From positions 949,422 through 1,013,421 of the forward strand of contig NZ_BMRJ01000001.1 of assembly GCF_014648575.1 (NCBI RefSeq): a stretch of 64,000 nucleotides of DNA. The letters are read 5' to 3'. The first letter of the stretch is position 1; every line of letters begins with the position of its first letter. Below, piece after piece: positions 1 through 7,805 of the stretch. The notes beneath the pieces are model-generated. The model made no database searches and had not been told where the DNA came from. It was given only the letters and a program-made list of their open reading frames with translations. This DNA comes from Agromyces mediolanus (GTDB taxonomy: Bacteria > Actinomycetota > Actinomycetes > Actinomycetales > Microbacteriaceae). Both the position numbers and the translations under genes were made by a program.

Positions 1-718
1 CGACCCAGTCCACGAGGTGGGCGAGCAGCGGCTCGGCGTTCTCGGTGTCGAGGCGGCGGGGATCGGCGCCGAAGACGCCGTGCAGCGGGTGGTCGGCGCG
101 GTGCCGGTCCTGGCCGTAGGGGTCCTCGCCGTCAGGGGCCGGATGCGTCGTGGGGTCGGGCAGTGCGTCGACGTGCACGAGCTCGGGCGAGAGGGCGTGC
201 AGCAGGAGCGACTCGAATCGGCCGGCGTGGTCGGGCGCGACCGGCGGCGTCGGGGCCTGGCCGAGCGTGCGGGCCACGGCGCGGAGCGGGGCATCCGTGC
301 CGTTCCAGCGATCGGCGACCCGCTCGACCAGCTCGCGCTGCTCCTCGGCGAAGTGGCCGCTCAGGATGACGGCGCGGCGCACGCCCAGCTCCGAGAGCCG
401 CGCGAGGCGCTCGCCGAGCAGCGCCTCGATCGCCTCGGGGGTGTCGCTCATGAGCGTCCACGGGTAGCGCGAGTGCTCGCCGCCGACCGCGTGGTAGGAG
501 GCGGGAAGCACGACGCCGCCGTGCTGCTCGGCCGCTCGCAGGCAGATGCCGTAGGCGGTGAGCGCGTCGAGGCCGATCGGCAGGTGCGGGCCGTGGAACT
601 CGAGCGAGCCGAGCGGCAGGTACGCGACGGAGGCGTGCGCCAGGCGCGCCTCGATCTGCTCGGGGCTCAGCCGCTCGATCGCGGGTGAGACGTCGGTGGC
701 TGCGGTCGTGTCGCTCAT
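1..718 (-). CDS. creatininase-family amidohydrolase (3' end outside window)
   Basis: The frame is open to the window edge, so only the first 239 residues are visible. The N-terminal motif GSLEFHGPHLPIGLD (residues 37-51) is the metal-binding signature of the creatininase/mycofactocin-type amidohydrolase family, with Glu40, His42 and Asp51 as likely ligands. Further on are SGHFAEEQ, in place of the usual NGHGGN, and DHAGRFES, matching the family's D-HAG-E-S block. The start ATG overlaps the stop of the upstream aldo/keto reductase (ATGA), so the two are translationally coupled. Family members hydrolyse C-N bonds of creatinine-like or formamide substrates; the substrate here is unknown. Confidence 0.85.
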   Translation of the reverse strand, partial: MSDTTAATDVSPAIERLSPEQIEARLAHASVAYLPLGSLEFHGPHLPIGLDALTAYGICLRAAEQHGGVVLPASYHAVGGEHSRYPWTLMSDTPEAIEALLGERLARLSELGVRRAVILSGHFAEEQRELVERVADRWNGTDAPLRAVARTLGQAPTPPVAPDHAGRFESLLLHALSPELVHVDALPDPTTHPAPDGEDPYGQDRHRADHPLHGVFGADPRRLDTENAEPLLAHLVDWV

Positions 719-1695
719 ACGTAGAAGTTCCTCTCCCATCCGAAGCCGGCGAGCCGCTCGCGCAGCCCCTCGGCGAGTCCGCGCCCGTCGGCGAACGACA
801 GATTGCGGGCGATGCGCCGCTGCGAGGTCATCCCGACGATCGCCGTCGACACCTCCGGGCGGTCCAGCACGAAGCGCACGGCGGCCTCGTCGAGCCCGCC
901 GTAGTACGGCGCCGTGACCGCCTTGATCGCCTCGACGCGTTCGAGCGTCTCGGTGAAGCGCTCGCCGCGGAACATCGTCTTCAGCACCGAGTCATCCGCC
1001 CACTGCGCGTACGTCGCAGGGGTCCACGCCCCGCTCAGCGAGCCGGAATCCAGGGCGACGCGCACGATGATCGCCGTGCCGGACCCGGCGGCCGCCGGCA
1101 GCAGCGCCTCCTCGGGCCGCTGCTCGAACAGGTTGTAGATGACCTGGATCGAGTCGACCAGCCCCGACTCGGCGAGGGCCACCCCCTCGTCGGCCCGGTA
1201 GTCGCGCAGCGAGACGCCGATGCGGTCGATCTTGCCCTCCGCGCGCAGTTCGTGCAGGGTCTCCAGCCAGCCGAGCTCCTGCATGCCGCGAGGCATCCAG
1301 CAGTGCAGCTGGTACAGGTCGATCCGCTCGACGCCCAGGCGGCGCAGCGACTGCTCGGCCTGTTCGCGCAGGTACTCCGGGCGGTAGGCGGCCGCGATGT
1401 CGGGGTCGTCGACCGAGGGGTGCGGCCACTCGGGCGGCTGCACCTTCGTGGCGACGTAGACGCGCTCACCGCCCCACTCCCGCAGCGATCGGCCGACGAC
1501 CTCTTCGCTGTGCCCGGAGCCGTACATCTCGGCGGTGTCGACGAAGTTGATGCCGCGCTCGTAGGCGTCGAGCAGCGCGCGGACCGAGGCGTCGTCGTCG
1601 ACCGGCCCCCACTGCCCGCCGAGCTGCCAGGCGCCGAACGACACCTCGCTGATCTCCCACCCGGTGCGACCGAACGGTCGGCGATGAACGGTCAT
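715..1695 (-). CDS. aldo/keto reductase
   Basis: The product is 326 aa, a normal length for the NADP-dependent aldo/keto reductase superfamily. The catalytic tetrad is visible as Asp53 and Tyr58 (DTAEMYGSG), Lys84 (VATKV) and His131 (LYQLHCW), on an (alpha/beta)8 barrel. I start at MTVHRRPFGRTG because AAGGAG lies upstream of this ATG; a longer in-frame start would add an unlikely basic extension. It is the first gene of a two-gene unit with the creatininase-like protein. The best-matching subfamily is the general YajO/oxidoreductase type. The physiological substrate cannot be told. Confidence 0.9.
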   Translation of the reverse strand: MTVHRRPFGRTGWEISEVSFGAWQLGGQWGPVDDDASVRALLDAYERGINFVDTAEMYGSGHSEEVVGRSLREWGGERVYVATKVQPPEWPHPSVDDPDIAAAYRPEYLREQAEQSLRRLGVERIDLYQLHCWMPRGMQELGWLETLHELRAEGKIDRIGVSLRDYRADEGVALAESGLVDSIQVIYNLFEQRPEEALLPAAAGSGTAIIVRVALDSGSLSGAWTPATYAQWADDSVLKTMFRGERFTETLERVEAIKAVTAPYYGGLDEAAVRFVLDRPEVSTAIVGMTSQRRIARNLSFADGRGLAEGLRERLAGFGWERNFYV

Positions 1696-1834
1696 GTGCT
1701 GGTGCGCTCCTTCACGCTCGGGGCGCGCTGCTTGCGCGCGGCGGCGCGCGGGGTGCACACCGCGCCGCGCATCCGGCGCGGCCCTTCGAATCTACGAAGC
1801 GCGGATGGCCCGCCGAAGGACACCGGAACGCGGA

Positions 1835-1854
1835 AACATGGACTGGACGAGCAG
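1835..1854 (-). promoter_or_regulatory. 20-bp shared site A upstream of the aldo/keto reductase
   Basis: AACATGGACTGGACGAGCAG (written on the plus strand) lies 140 bp upstream of the reductase start and just beyond the araC stop. It matches site B (5502-5521) at 19 of 20 bases. It is a candidate binding site for the AraC regulator encoded next to it. A TAGATT hexamer at 1789-1794 (minus strand) lies about 40 bp downstream and could be a -10 element. Confidence 0.45.
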
Positions 1855-1868
1855 CGCTCGCCGCCGCC

Positions 1869-2756
1869 TCACGGCCGCACGGTGTCGCGCGCGAACTGGG
1901 TCGGCGAGACCCCGTACGCGCGGCGGAACGCGCGCGAGAAGTACAGCGGATCGGGGTAGCCGACGAGCTGCGCCACCTCGCTCACCCGCATGCCGGTGGT
2001 GCGCAGCAGGCTGCCGGCCTCGCGCAGGCGCACGTGCCGGATCCACGCCTGCATGGACTCGCCGGTATGCCGGGTGAACAGGCGCTGCGCGGTCGTCTCG
2101 CTGCACCTGGCCGCCTCGGCGACCCGGGCGACGGTCAGCGGCTCGGCGATGTGGTGGCGGATGAATGTCATCATCAGCTCGAGCGAGCCGGGTACGGCGG
2201 TCTGCTGCGCGTGGCTGTCGGCCCAGGCGGCGTTCTCGAAGAGGATGAGCCGCCCGAGCGCCCGGAAGTACTCCTCGTCGAAGGCGCCCTCGCCGAGTCG
2301 CTCGATGGCGATCGTGCCGAACTCGGTGATGCGCCGGGCGGCGGCGTTCCGCATCGTCGACAGGCCGGGGCGGAACGCCGCCGCATCGCCGTGCCTGGCC
2401 GGATCGTCGAGCAGCGGGTCGCCCGGCAGGTGCGCGACCCGGGGCACGACGGGCGCTGAACGGTCGTAGCGGGGCACGACGTGCAGGGTGCCGATGTGGA
2501 ACGGTCCGCGGCGGTTCGCGCGGTACTCGACCCGGTGGTGCCACGGCAGCCGCACGACGTGCTGCGCGTCGACGGTCCAGCTCTGCCCGCCGGCGCGGAT
2601 CTCGCCGCCACCGCTCACGATCCAGATGAACGAGACGCTCATCACGTGCGGGTTCACGATCTGCTCGCCCGAGGTGAAGCGGTACCAGTTCGCGCCGACG
2701 ACGACGGGGTCGTCGTCGGGGTGCAGCAGCGTCACATCGACCATGGTAGGTCGCAT
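1869..2756 (-). CDS. AraC-family transcriptional regulator
   Basis: The product is 295 aa. The N-terminal two thirds resemble an AraC ligand-binding cupin (GGGEIRAGG, LPWHHRVEYRANRRG). The last about 100 residues hold the two helix-turn-helix motifs of AraC/XylS proteins: VARVAEAARCSETTAQRLFTR, then RVSEVAQLVGYPDPLYFSRAF and the GVSPTQFARD tail. The start lies 5 nt behind the P450 stop, so it is the last gene of the ferredoxin-reductase-P450 operon; an alternative start is ATG at 2744. It probably senses the P450 substrate or product and controls this operon and the neighbouring reductase unit (see sites A and B). Confidence 0.9.
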   Translation of the reverse strand: MRPTMVDVTLLHPDDDPVVVGANWYRFTSGEQIVNPHVMSVSFIWIVSGGGEIRAGGQSWTVDAQHVVRLPWHHRVEYRANRRGPFHIGTLHVVPRYDRSAPVVPRVAHLPGDPLLDDPARHGDAAAFRPGLSTMRNAAARRITEFGTIAIERLGEGAFDEEYFRALGRLILFENAAWADSHAQQTAVPGSLELMMTFIRHHIAEPLTVARVAEAARCSETTAQRLFTRHTGESMQAWIRHVRLREAGSLLRTTGMRVSEVAQLVGYPDPLYFSRAFRRAYGVSPTQFARDTVRP

Positions 2757-2761
2757 GAGCG

Positions 2762-4006
2762 TCAGGCGGCGGCCTCCAGGCGGACCGAGACGGTGCCCGC
2801 CTCGTACACGGCGACCGGGTGCGCGAAGGGCTGCGGGGTGAGCTGCTCCGCGTCGACGAGCGCGAGGCCGGGGAACGACTCCAGCAGGGCCGCGATGGCC
2901 TCGCGGATCTCGACGCGGGCGACCTGCTGGCCGATGCATCCGTGGATGCCGTAGCCGAAGCCCAGGTGACCGAACGCGTCCCGCGTGACGTCGAAGTCCT
3001 CCGGGCGCTCGCCCCAGTGCCCGGGGTCGCGGTTCGCCGCGACGGGCGAGACGGACACCGAGGTGCCGGCGGGGATCCGCGTGCCCTCGATCTCGACGTC
3101 TTCGAGCGCGGTGCGGGCGAAGAGCGTCACGAACATGGCGCCGGCGCGCATGAACTCCTCGACCGCCGGACGCAGCTGCTCGGGGTCCGCGCGCAGGATG
3201 GCCAGCTGCTCGGGGTTCGTCAGGATCGCGACGGAGGCCGTCGCGATCAGGTAGGCGACGGAGTCGCGCCCCGCGCCCATCAGCAGGCGCAGCAGCGCCT
3301 CGACCTCGACCCGGTCGAGCTCGGGGTTCTGCAGCAGGTCGGTGATGACGTCCTCGCCCGGCGAGTCCGCGCGCTCCGCGAGCAGGGCGCGGATGAAGTC
3401 GTACTTCTGCTGCGCCGTCGACTCCTCGACGAAGAGCGCGACGAAGCGCTCGTAGTGGTGCTCCGGGATGCCGATGACGTGGCAGTGCGTGCGGGCCGAG
3501 ATCGGCATGGCGTAGTCGCGCCAGAGGTCGACGACCGGGCCGCGCTCGCGCAGCGCCTCGATCTGCTCGGCGACCATGGCACGGATCCACGGCTCGCGGG
3601 CCCGCGCCTGACGCACCGAGAAGCGGGCGGTCACGGCGCGCCGGAGCTTCGCGTGCTCCTCGCCGTCGAGGTTCAGGAGGTTGAGCTCGTCGGAGGCCTG
3701 CCCCGAGGCATCCAGCTCGCCCGGCGCCTCGAGCGGCACCGCGGCGCTCTCGGCCTTGCCCTCTTCGCCGTGCGCGGGCGGGCCGACCGGCATCCGCGAG
3801 GGGCGCATGCTGAACCGCGGATCCTGCAGCACGGCGACCGCCGCCTCGTATCGGGTGGCGACGAGGCCCTCGTGGCCGTCCTGGAAGTCGAGCGGCATGA
3901 ACGCGCCGGCTTCGCGCCAGGCGGCGAGCTGCGGGGACGGCGTGAGCGGGGTGCCGTCGCCGGGGAGGGAGCGGGAGTGGAACGGGCATTCGGCGGGGAT
4001 CGTCAT
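2762..4006 (-). CDS. cytochrome P450
   Basis: The product is 414 aa, typical of soluble bacterial class I P450s. The haem-binding loop is FGYGIHGCIGQQ, with Cys357 as the likely thiolate ligand. The I-helix reads LMGAGRDSVAYL, so the usual acid-alcohol pair Asp-Thr is Asp-Ser here. A segment EEFMRAG fits the EELLR-like helix before the substrate-contact region. The start is preceded by AAAGAAG. It receives electrons from the ferredoxin and FAD reductase encoded just upstream, which makes a complete three-component monooxygenase. The substrate is unknown; the general pattern fits CYP105/107-like hydroxylases of small lipophilic molecules. Confidence 0.93.
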   Translation of the reverse strand: MTIPAECPFHSRSLPGDGTPLTPSPQLAAWREAGAFMPLDFQDGHEGLVATRYEAAVAVLQDPRFSMRPSRMPVGPPAHGEEGKAESAAVPLEAPGELDASGQASDELNLLNLDGEEHAKLRRAVTARFSVRQARAREPWIRAMVAEQIEALRERGPVVDLWRDYAMPISARTHCHVIGIPEHHYERFVALFVEESTAQQKYDFIRALLAERADSPGEDVITDLLQNPELDRVEVEALLRLLMGAGRDSVAYLIATASVAILTNPEQLAILRADPEQLRPAVEEFMRAGAMFVTLFARTALEDVEIEGTRIPAGTSVSVSPVAANRDPGHWGERPEDFDVTRDAFGHLGFGYGIHGCIGQQVARVEIREAIAALLESFPGLALVDAEQLTPQPFAHPVAVYEAGTVSVRLEAAA

Positions 4007-4020
4007 CGATCTGGCTTCTT

Positions 4021-5232
4021 TCAGGAGTGGGCGACGAGGGGATGGGCGGAGGTGACGACGGCCGCGCGGGCCGTGCGGAAGTCGCGGGGCGGGGCGTTCC
4101 AGCCGACGACGCCGCGCAGCTCGCCGGCGCCGTCGTGGCTGCCGAAGACGGTGCCCACGGACTCGGCGGTATTCGGGAGTTCGGCGCTCTTCGGTAGCTC
4201 GGCGAGCGGACGTTCGGGGTCGAACCAGCCGTAGGCGTGGATGCGGGTGCCGTGGATCTCGGACCAGAACAGCGGCACCGGCTGTGCGCCCTCGGCGCCG
4301 TGCGCGAGGCGCCCGGCGACGGCGATGGCCTGCTCGATGGCGTTGCTCTGGTGCTCGACGCGGCGGTGCCGCCCGGTGATCGGGTCGAACCACGCGGCGA
4401 CGTCGCCCACCGCGGAGATGCCGGGGGCGGCGATGCCGAGGCGGTCGCAGGCGATGCCGTCGGCGAGCTCGAGCGTCGAGGAGGCGAGCCAGTCGGTGCA
4501 CGGGGTGCCGCCGATCATGGTGACGACGAGGTCGACGGTGCGCGTGGTGCCGTCGGCGAACCCGAGCTCGGTGGCGTCCGGTGCGGTCGACGTGCCGGCG
4601 GGCCTTGCGGCGACGAGCTCGGCGCGGAGGGAGAGCTCGACCCCGTGCGCCTCGTGCAGCCGCACGAGCTCTTCGCTCAGCAGGGTGCCGACCCCGCCGA
4701 AGCCGAGCGCACCGGAGCGGCCGACGAGCAGCACCTCCGCGTCGCGCTTGCGCGCGGCGCTCGCGATCTCGGAGCCGAGGATGCCGGAGCCGATCACCGC
4801 GACGCGACGGGCCGCCTCCATCCGCTCGCGCAGTCGCAGCGCGTCGTCCATGGTGCGGAGGGTGGATGCCTCGGCCAGCGCGGGATGGCGTCGGGGCTCC
4901 GTGCCCGTCGCGATCACGAGTTCGTCGAAGTCGATCGGACCGTCGCCGGTGTGCAGGGTACGCGCGCCGACGTCGAGTCCGGTCGCCCGCCGGCCGGTGA
5001 GCACGCGGATGCCGAGCTCGTCGAGCTCCGCCGCCGTGCGGATGGCGGCCTGATCCGGTTGCCATTCGCCAGCCAGGATCTGCTTCGACAGCGGCGGCCG
5101 GGTGTACGGCAGGTGCGGCTCGTCGCCGAGCAGGGTGATCTCGCCGTCGAAGCCCTCGTCGCGCAACGACTCGGCGACGGTGAGCCCGCCGATCGACGCG
5201 CCGACGATGACGACGCGTGCGGGGGCGCTCAT
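4021..5232 (-). CDS. FAD-dependent ferredoxin reductase of the P450 system
   Basis: The product is 403 aa and belongs to the pyridine nucleotide-disulfide reductase fold used by ferredoxin reductases of the rubredoxin/putidaredoxin-reductase type. An FAD GxGxxG-like motif opens the protein (VVIVGASIGGLTVAESL), followed by PYTRPPLSK, the NAD-binding Rossmann VAVIGSGILGSEIA and the second FAD motif GISAVGDVAAW. The C-terminal domain is the reductase dimerisation type (VEHQSNAIEQA). The start ATG overlaps the ferredoxin stop (ATGA). It passes NAD(P)H electrons to the small ferredoxin. Confidence 0.92.
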   Translation of the reverse strand: MSAPARVVIVGASIGGLTVAESLRDEGFDGEITLLGDEPHLPYTRPPLSKQILAGEWQPDQAAIRTAAELDELGIRVLTGRRATGLDVGARTLHTGDGPIDFDELVIATGTEPRRHPALAEASTLRTMDDALRLRERMEAARRVAVIGSGILGSEIASAARKRDAEVLLVGRSGALGFGGVGTLLSEELVRLHEAHGVELSLRAELVAARPAGTSTAPDATELGFADGTTRTVDLVVTMIGGTPCTDWLASSTLELADGIACDRLGIAAPGISAVGDVAAWFDPITGRHRRVEHQSNAIEQAIAVAGRLAHGAEGAQPVPLFWSEIHGTRIHAYGWFDPERPLAELPKSAELPNTAESVGTVFGSHDGAGELRGVVGWNAPPRDFRTARAAVVTSAHPLVAHS

Positions 5233-5423
5233 GTCGTCGAGAGCGCGATCGCGCGGGCAGGGCAGAGCCGCACGGCGCGGGTCGCCGCCGCGAGGTCGGC
5301 GCCCTGGGGATCGGGCTCGAGCAGCAGGACGATGCCGTTGTCGTCCTGGTCGAACACGTCGGGGGCGACGAGGGCGCACTGCCCGGCGCCGACGCAGGCG
5401 TCGGTCTGGACCAGGATGCTCAT
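5229..5423 (-). CDS. [3Fe-4S] ferredoxin
   Basis: This 64-aa ferredoxin has three cluster cysteines, Cys10 and Cys16 in CVGAGQC and Cys54 in the CPA motif. The position of a fourth cysteine is taken by other residues, the hallmark of the single [3Fe-4S] ferredoxins that serve actinobacterial P450s. It is the first gene of the four-gene ferredoxin/reductase/P450/araC operon and probably the direct electron donor to the P450. A GAGGAG-like ribosome site precedes the ATG. Confidence 0.93.
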   Translation of the reverse strand: MSILVQTDACVGAGQCALVAPDVFDQDDNGIVLLLEPDPQGADLAAATRAVRLCPARAIALSTT

Positions 5424-5501
5424 CGGTACTCCTCTGTACTAGGTGCAGTGGAGTCAATCCAAGCCGTGGCATCCACGGAATCCCATGCCCCGCGCACCCA
5501 G

Positions 5502-5521
5502 AACATGGACTGGACGATCAG
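5502..5521 (-). promoter_or_regulatory. 20-bp shared site B upstream of the ferredoxin operon
   Basis: AACATGGACTGGACGATCAG (plus-strand reading) lies about 80 bp upstream of the ferredoxin start and differs from site A in one base. The rest of the two intergenic stretches is not alike, so the match is local. It is a candidate operator for the AraC regulator at the end of this operon. Confidence 0.45.
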
Positions 5522-5538
5522 GCGCCCCGCACGACGAG

Positions 5539-5572
5539 GCGCCCCCTCCCGCTCGAACGCGGGAGGGGGCGC
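5539..5572 (-). terminator. strong hairpin after the M23 peptidase
   Basis: A perfect 14-bp GC-rich stem (GCGCCCCCTCCCGC with its complement) encloses the loop TCGAAC, 12 nt beyond the stop of the leftward M23 gene. There is no U tract, as is common in high-GC actinobacteria. It also separates the lysin region from the P450 operon promoter. Confidence 0.75.
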
Positions 5573-5584
5573 GGCGTCGGAGAG

Positions 5585-6265
5585 CTACTGCTGGACGGGC
5601 TCCTTCGAGAGGTAGGCGGTCTTCCAGGCCTGCCAGGTGCCCCAGTCGAGGTTGACCGCGGTCCCGTGCTGCCCGGCGAGGCCGTTCGCGACGTTCACGT
5701 CGGAGATCTGCAGCCAGGCCGCAGTGCCGCGGCCGTCACCGGCGAGGGCCCACGTGTGCGAGCCATCGGTGTTCTGAATGTGGAAGAGCGAAGACATGCC
5801 GTTGTTGTTCCTTACGTGAGGGGTGGTGGTGGGATTTCCGGTGAGGCGGGCGTTGATGTACATCCATGGATCGGTGGTGACGCTGAGGTCTCCGTTGTTC
5901 CACGTGCCGTCGTGCGTGTAGGTGATGGTCAGGTGCAGGTGGTTGCCCTGCGAGGCGGTGCCCTCATTGCCGACGTTGCCGATGATCTGGCCGCGTGCGA
6001 CGGACGCGCCGACCGCGAGCGGCGACTGCCGGATCATGTGGCTGTAGCCCGAGAACACGCCGTCGGCGTGCGCGATGACGAGGACCCAGCCGAGCGCGTC
6101 GTTCCAGACGTTGTGCCTGACGGTGCCGTCCGCCACAGCCGGGATGGGCGTGTCGGCAGCCTGCGGGTAGTCGAGTCCGCGGTGCGCTTGGCTGCGACCG
6201 CCGGCCCATGACCCCCAGCCGTCGGCGAGGTCCGGATTGGAGAACGGATGCTGGTACTGAACCAT
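5585..6265 (-). CDS. phage-like M23 peptidase (endolysin type)
   Basis: The product is 226 aa with no signal peptide. Residues about 1-140 form a LytM/M23 zinc endopeptidase domain: HRGLD supplies His28 and Asp32, GYSHM gives His76, and HLHLT supplies His109 and His111. Residues about 150-226 form a separate module (SSLFHIQNTDG, WALAGDGRGTAAWLQ, GTWQAWKTAYL) that I recall from endolysins and tail proteins of actinobacteriophages infecting Microbacterium. The gene is divergent from a paralogous M23 gene, and the two share leader and promoter sequence including a LexA-like box. Codon use is visibly less GC-rich than in the neighbours. It should cut peptide cross-links of peptidoglycan; how it leaves the cell is unclear. 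Confidence 0.85.
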   Translation of the reverse strand: MVQYQHPFSNPDLADGWGSWAGGRSQAHRGLDYPQAADTPIPAVADGTVRHNVWNDALGWVLVIAHADGVFSGYSHMIRQSPLAVGASVARGQIIGNVGNEGTASQGNHLHLTITYTHDGTWNNGDLSVTTDPWMYINARLTGNPTTTPHVRNNNGMSSLFHIQNTDGSHTWALAGDGRGTAAWLQISDVNVANGLAGQHGTAVNLDWGTWQAWKTAYLSKEPVQQ

Positions 6266-6316
6266 GTTCCTCCTTTCGTTCCGTAGCTTCCGGGCCGCCG
6301 GTCGGCGACCCGATAT

Positions 6317-6332
6317 TCGAATGCGTGTTCGA
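6317..6332 (-). promoter_or_regulatory. LexA-like SOS box for the leftward M23 gene
   Basis: TCGAATGCGTGTTCGA matches the actinobacterial/Bacillus-type SOS consensus TCGAAC-N4-GTTCGA at 11 of the 12 fixed positions. It lies 51 bp before the leftward lysin start, mirroring the box of the rightward gene. An AT-rich stretch next to it could form the -10 region, where a repressor would block RNA polymerase. The repressor itself is not in the window. Confidence 0.55.
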
Positions 6333-6483
6333 AACTACGGATCGATGAAGGGGAGTGAGAACTCGACACGCCGGCCCGATATCCGCCGACTTCCATCCGT
6401 TCCGTGTTGGCAACAATCCGGCTGCGGTCTTGACTTCCGGGACGGAGTGTCGGCTTCCTATGCCCGCAATTTTCCTTCTACGT

Positions 6484-6499
6484 TCGAATGTGTATTCGA
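6484..6499 (+). promoter_or_regulatory. LexA-like SOS box for the rightward M23 gene
   Basis: TCGAATGTGTATTCGA is a perfect palindrome in its two 6-base arms and differs from the TCGAAC-N4-GTTCGA SOS consensus by one symmetric base in each arm. It ends 50 bp before the rightward lysin start. The following leader (about 48 nt, GGCCGGAAGTC...GAAGGAG) is clearly related to the leader of the leftward gene, so promoter and gene were duplicated together. Confidence 0.5.
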
Positions 6500-6549
6500 T
6501 ACATGGCCATCGACCGATGGGCCGGAAGTCACGTAATGAAGGAGTAAGC

Positions 6550-7800
6550 ATGGTTCGGTATCAATACCCATTCCCCATCGAGTGGTACGACGCATCCGAC
6601 CCGTTCGGCAACACGTCCCCGCCGTGGCGGTCGCCGGAGAACCCGCACCGCGGAGCGGACTTCAACGGAGGTGCGTCGGGAACTGCGGGCACCCCCGTGC
6701 CAGCGATCGCCGGAGGGGTGGTCGTCTACAGCGACTGGTACGACGGGCTCGGCAACGTCGTCACGATTCACCACCCGGACGGTGCGTTCAGCGGCTACTG
6801 CCACCTGACCGACCGGTCTGTCTCCGTCGGCCAAGAGATCGCGCGCGGCGTGATCGTGGGGACGGTCGGCGGCACTCGAACCGCCACGCAGCACTACGCC
6901 CCCCATCTCCACCTCACCATGGGGTCGGACTCGGCGGGCACGCGCGGGGGTGCTGCCCGCTTCGATCCGATTCCATACATCGCCGCGCGGCTCGACGCAT
7001 CAGAGGGTGGCACCGCGGCACCCGAACGGTACGCGGTCCTCAGCGCTGACGGGAGGCTCTGGGTGAAGGAGCCGAACCCGTATGCGAACTGGGTGATCCA
7101 GGCGAGCAACGTGACGTCGTTCTCGCTGTCCGGGCATCGGATCGGTGTGGTCAGCGGCGGAACCGCCTATGTCAAGGAAGGAGATCTCTACGCCGGTTGG
7201 GTCCAGGTGAGCGGGGCTGGCGGCATCAAGGACATCGTCCTCGACGGACTTCGTATCGGCATCCTTGGGAGCGACGGAGTGCTCAACGTCAAGGAAGGCA
7301 ACCTGTCTACCGCATGGGTGCAGCAGAGCGGCGGCGTCAAGAAGGCTGACCTGGCGGGCAACCGCATCGGCATCATCGGCACGAATGCCGTCGTTTCGGT
7401 GAAGGAAGGCGACCTGTCCGCCGCGTGGGTCGGCCAGGGGGTGGCTGACGACATCTCGCTCAGCGGGAACCGCATCGGAAAGATCGTGGGCGGCGTCGCA
7501 ATGGTCAAGGAGGGCGACCTCTGGGCCGGCTGGACCACCATGACCGGAGGCACGGGGGCGTTGGCCATCAGGCTCGACGGCATCCGAGTGGGCGTCAACA
7601 CCACCGGCGGGCTGCTGGTAAAAGAGGGCGGTCTGTCTGCGGGCTGGACCAATCAGGCCAACGGCGTCGAGCAGTTCTCGCTCAGCGGTGACAAGATCGG
7701 CATCCTGAAAGGCGGGCTCTCGATCGTGAAGAAGGGCACGCTCTTCGACGGCTGGATCAATCAGATGCCGAACACCACCCGGATCGAGGTGGCGAACTAG
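6550..7800 (+). CDS. M23 peptidase with C-terminal seven-repeat propeller-like domain
   Basis: The product is 416 aa with no signal peptide. Residues about 1-150 are an M23 domain paralogous to the divergent gene, with His33 and Asp37 in HRGADF, GYCHL, and His119 and His121 in HLHLT. From about residue 158 to the end run seven repeats of 35-40 residues with the core WVKEGDLxAGW, then hydrophobic residues and LxGxRIGI. Seven such blades suggest a beta-propeller of the tectonin/lectin kind that could bind a wall sugar or surface polymer. GAAGGAG precedes the ATG. It is probably a cell-wall endopeptidase with its own targeting domain. The exact target and export route are unknown. Confidence 0.87.
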   Translation: MVRYQYPFPIEWYDASDPFGNTSPPWRSPENPHRGADFNGGASGTAGTPVPAIAGGVVVYSDWYDGLGNVVTIHHPDGAFSGYCHLTDRSVSVGQEIARGVIVGTVGGTRTATQHYAPHLHLTMGSDSAGTRGGAARFDPIPYIAARLDASEGGTAAPERYAVLSADGRLWVKEPNPYANWVIQASNVTSFSLSGHRIGVVSGGTAYVKEGDLYAGWVQVSGAGGIKDIVLDGLRIGILGSDGVLNVKEGNLSTAWVQQSGGVKKADLAGNRIGIIGTNAVVSVKEGDLSAAWVGQGVADDISLSGNRIGKIVGGVAMVKEGDLWAGWTTMTGGTGALAIRLDGIRVGVNTTGGLLVKEGGLSAGWTNQANGVEQFSLSGDKIGILKGGLSIVKKGTLFDGWINQMPNTTRIEVAN

Positions 7801-7805
7801 TCGTC

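Noticed and set aside
17-688. Plus-strand open reading frame over the first 0.7 kb
   Set aside because: The minus strand there encodes a clear creatininase-family protein that overlaps the next gene by ATGA; the plus-strand frame is a GC-rich shadow.
1869-3989. One long minus-strand frame covering the AraC and P450 genes
   Set aside because: The frame is open only by chance across the P450 region; the motifs lie in two separate frames with their own starts.
5503-5560. Short frames starting MDWT at sites A and B (1838 and 5505)
   Set aside because: They have no ribosome site and differ after four codons; the shared sequence is better explained as a binding site.
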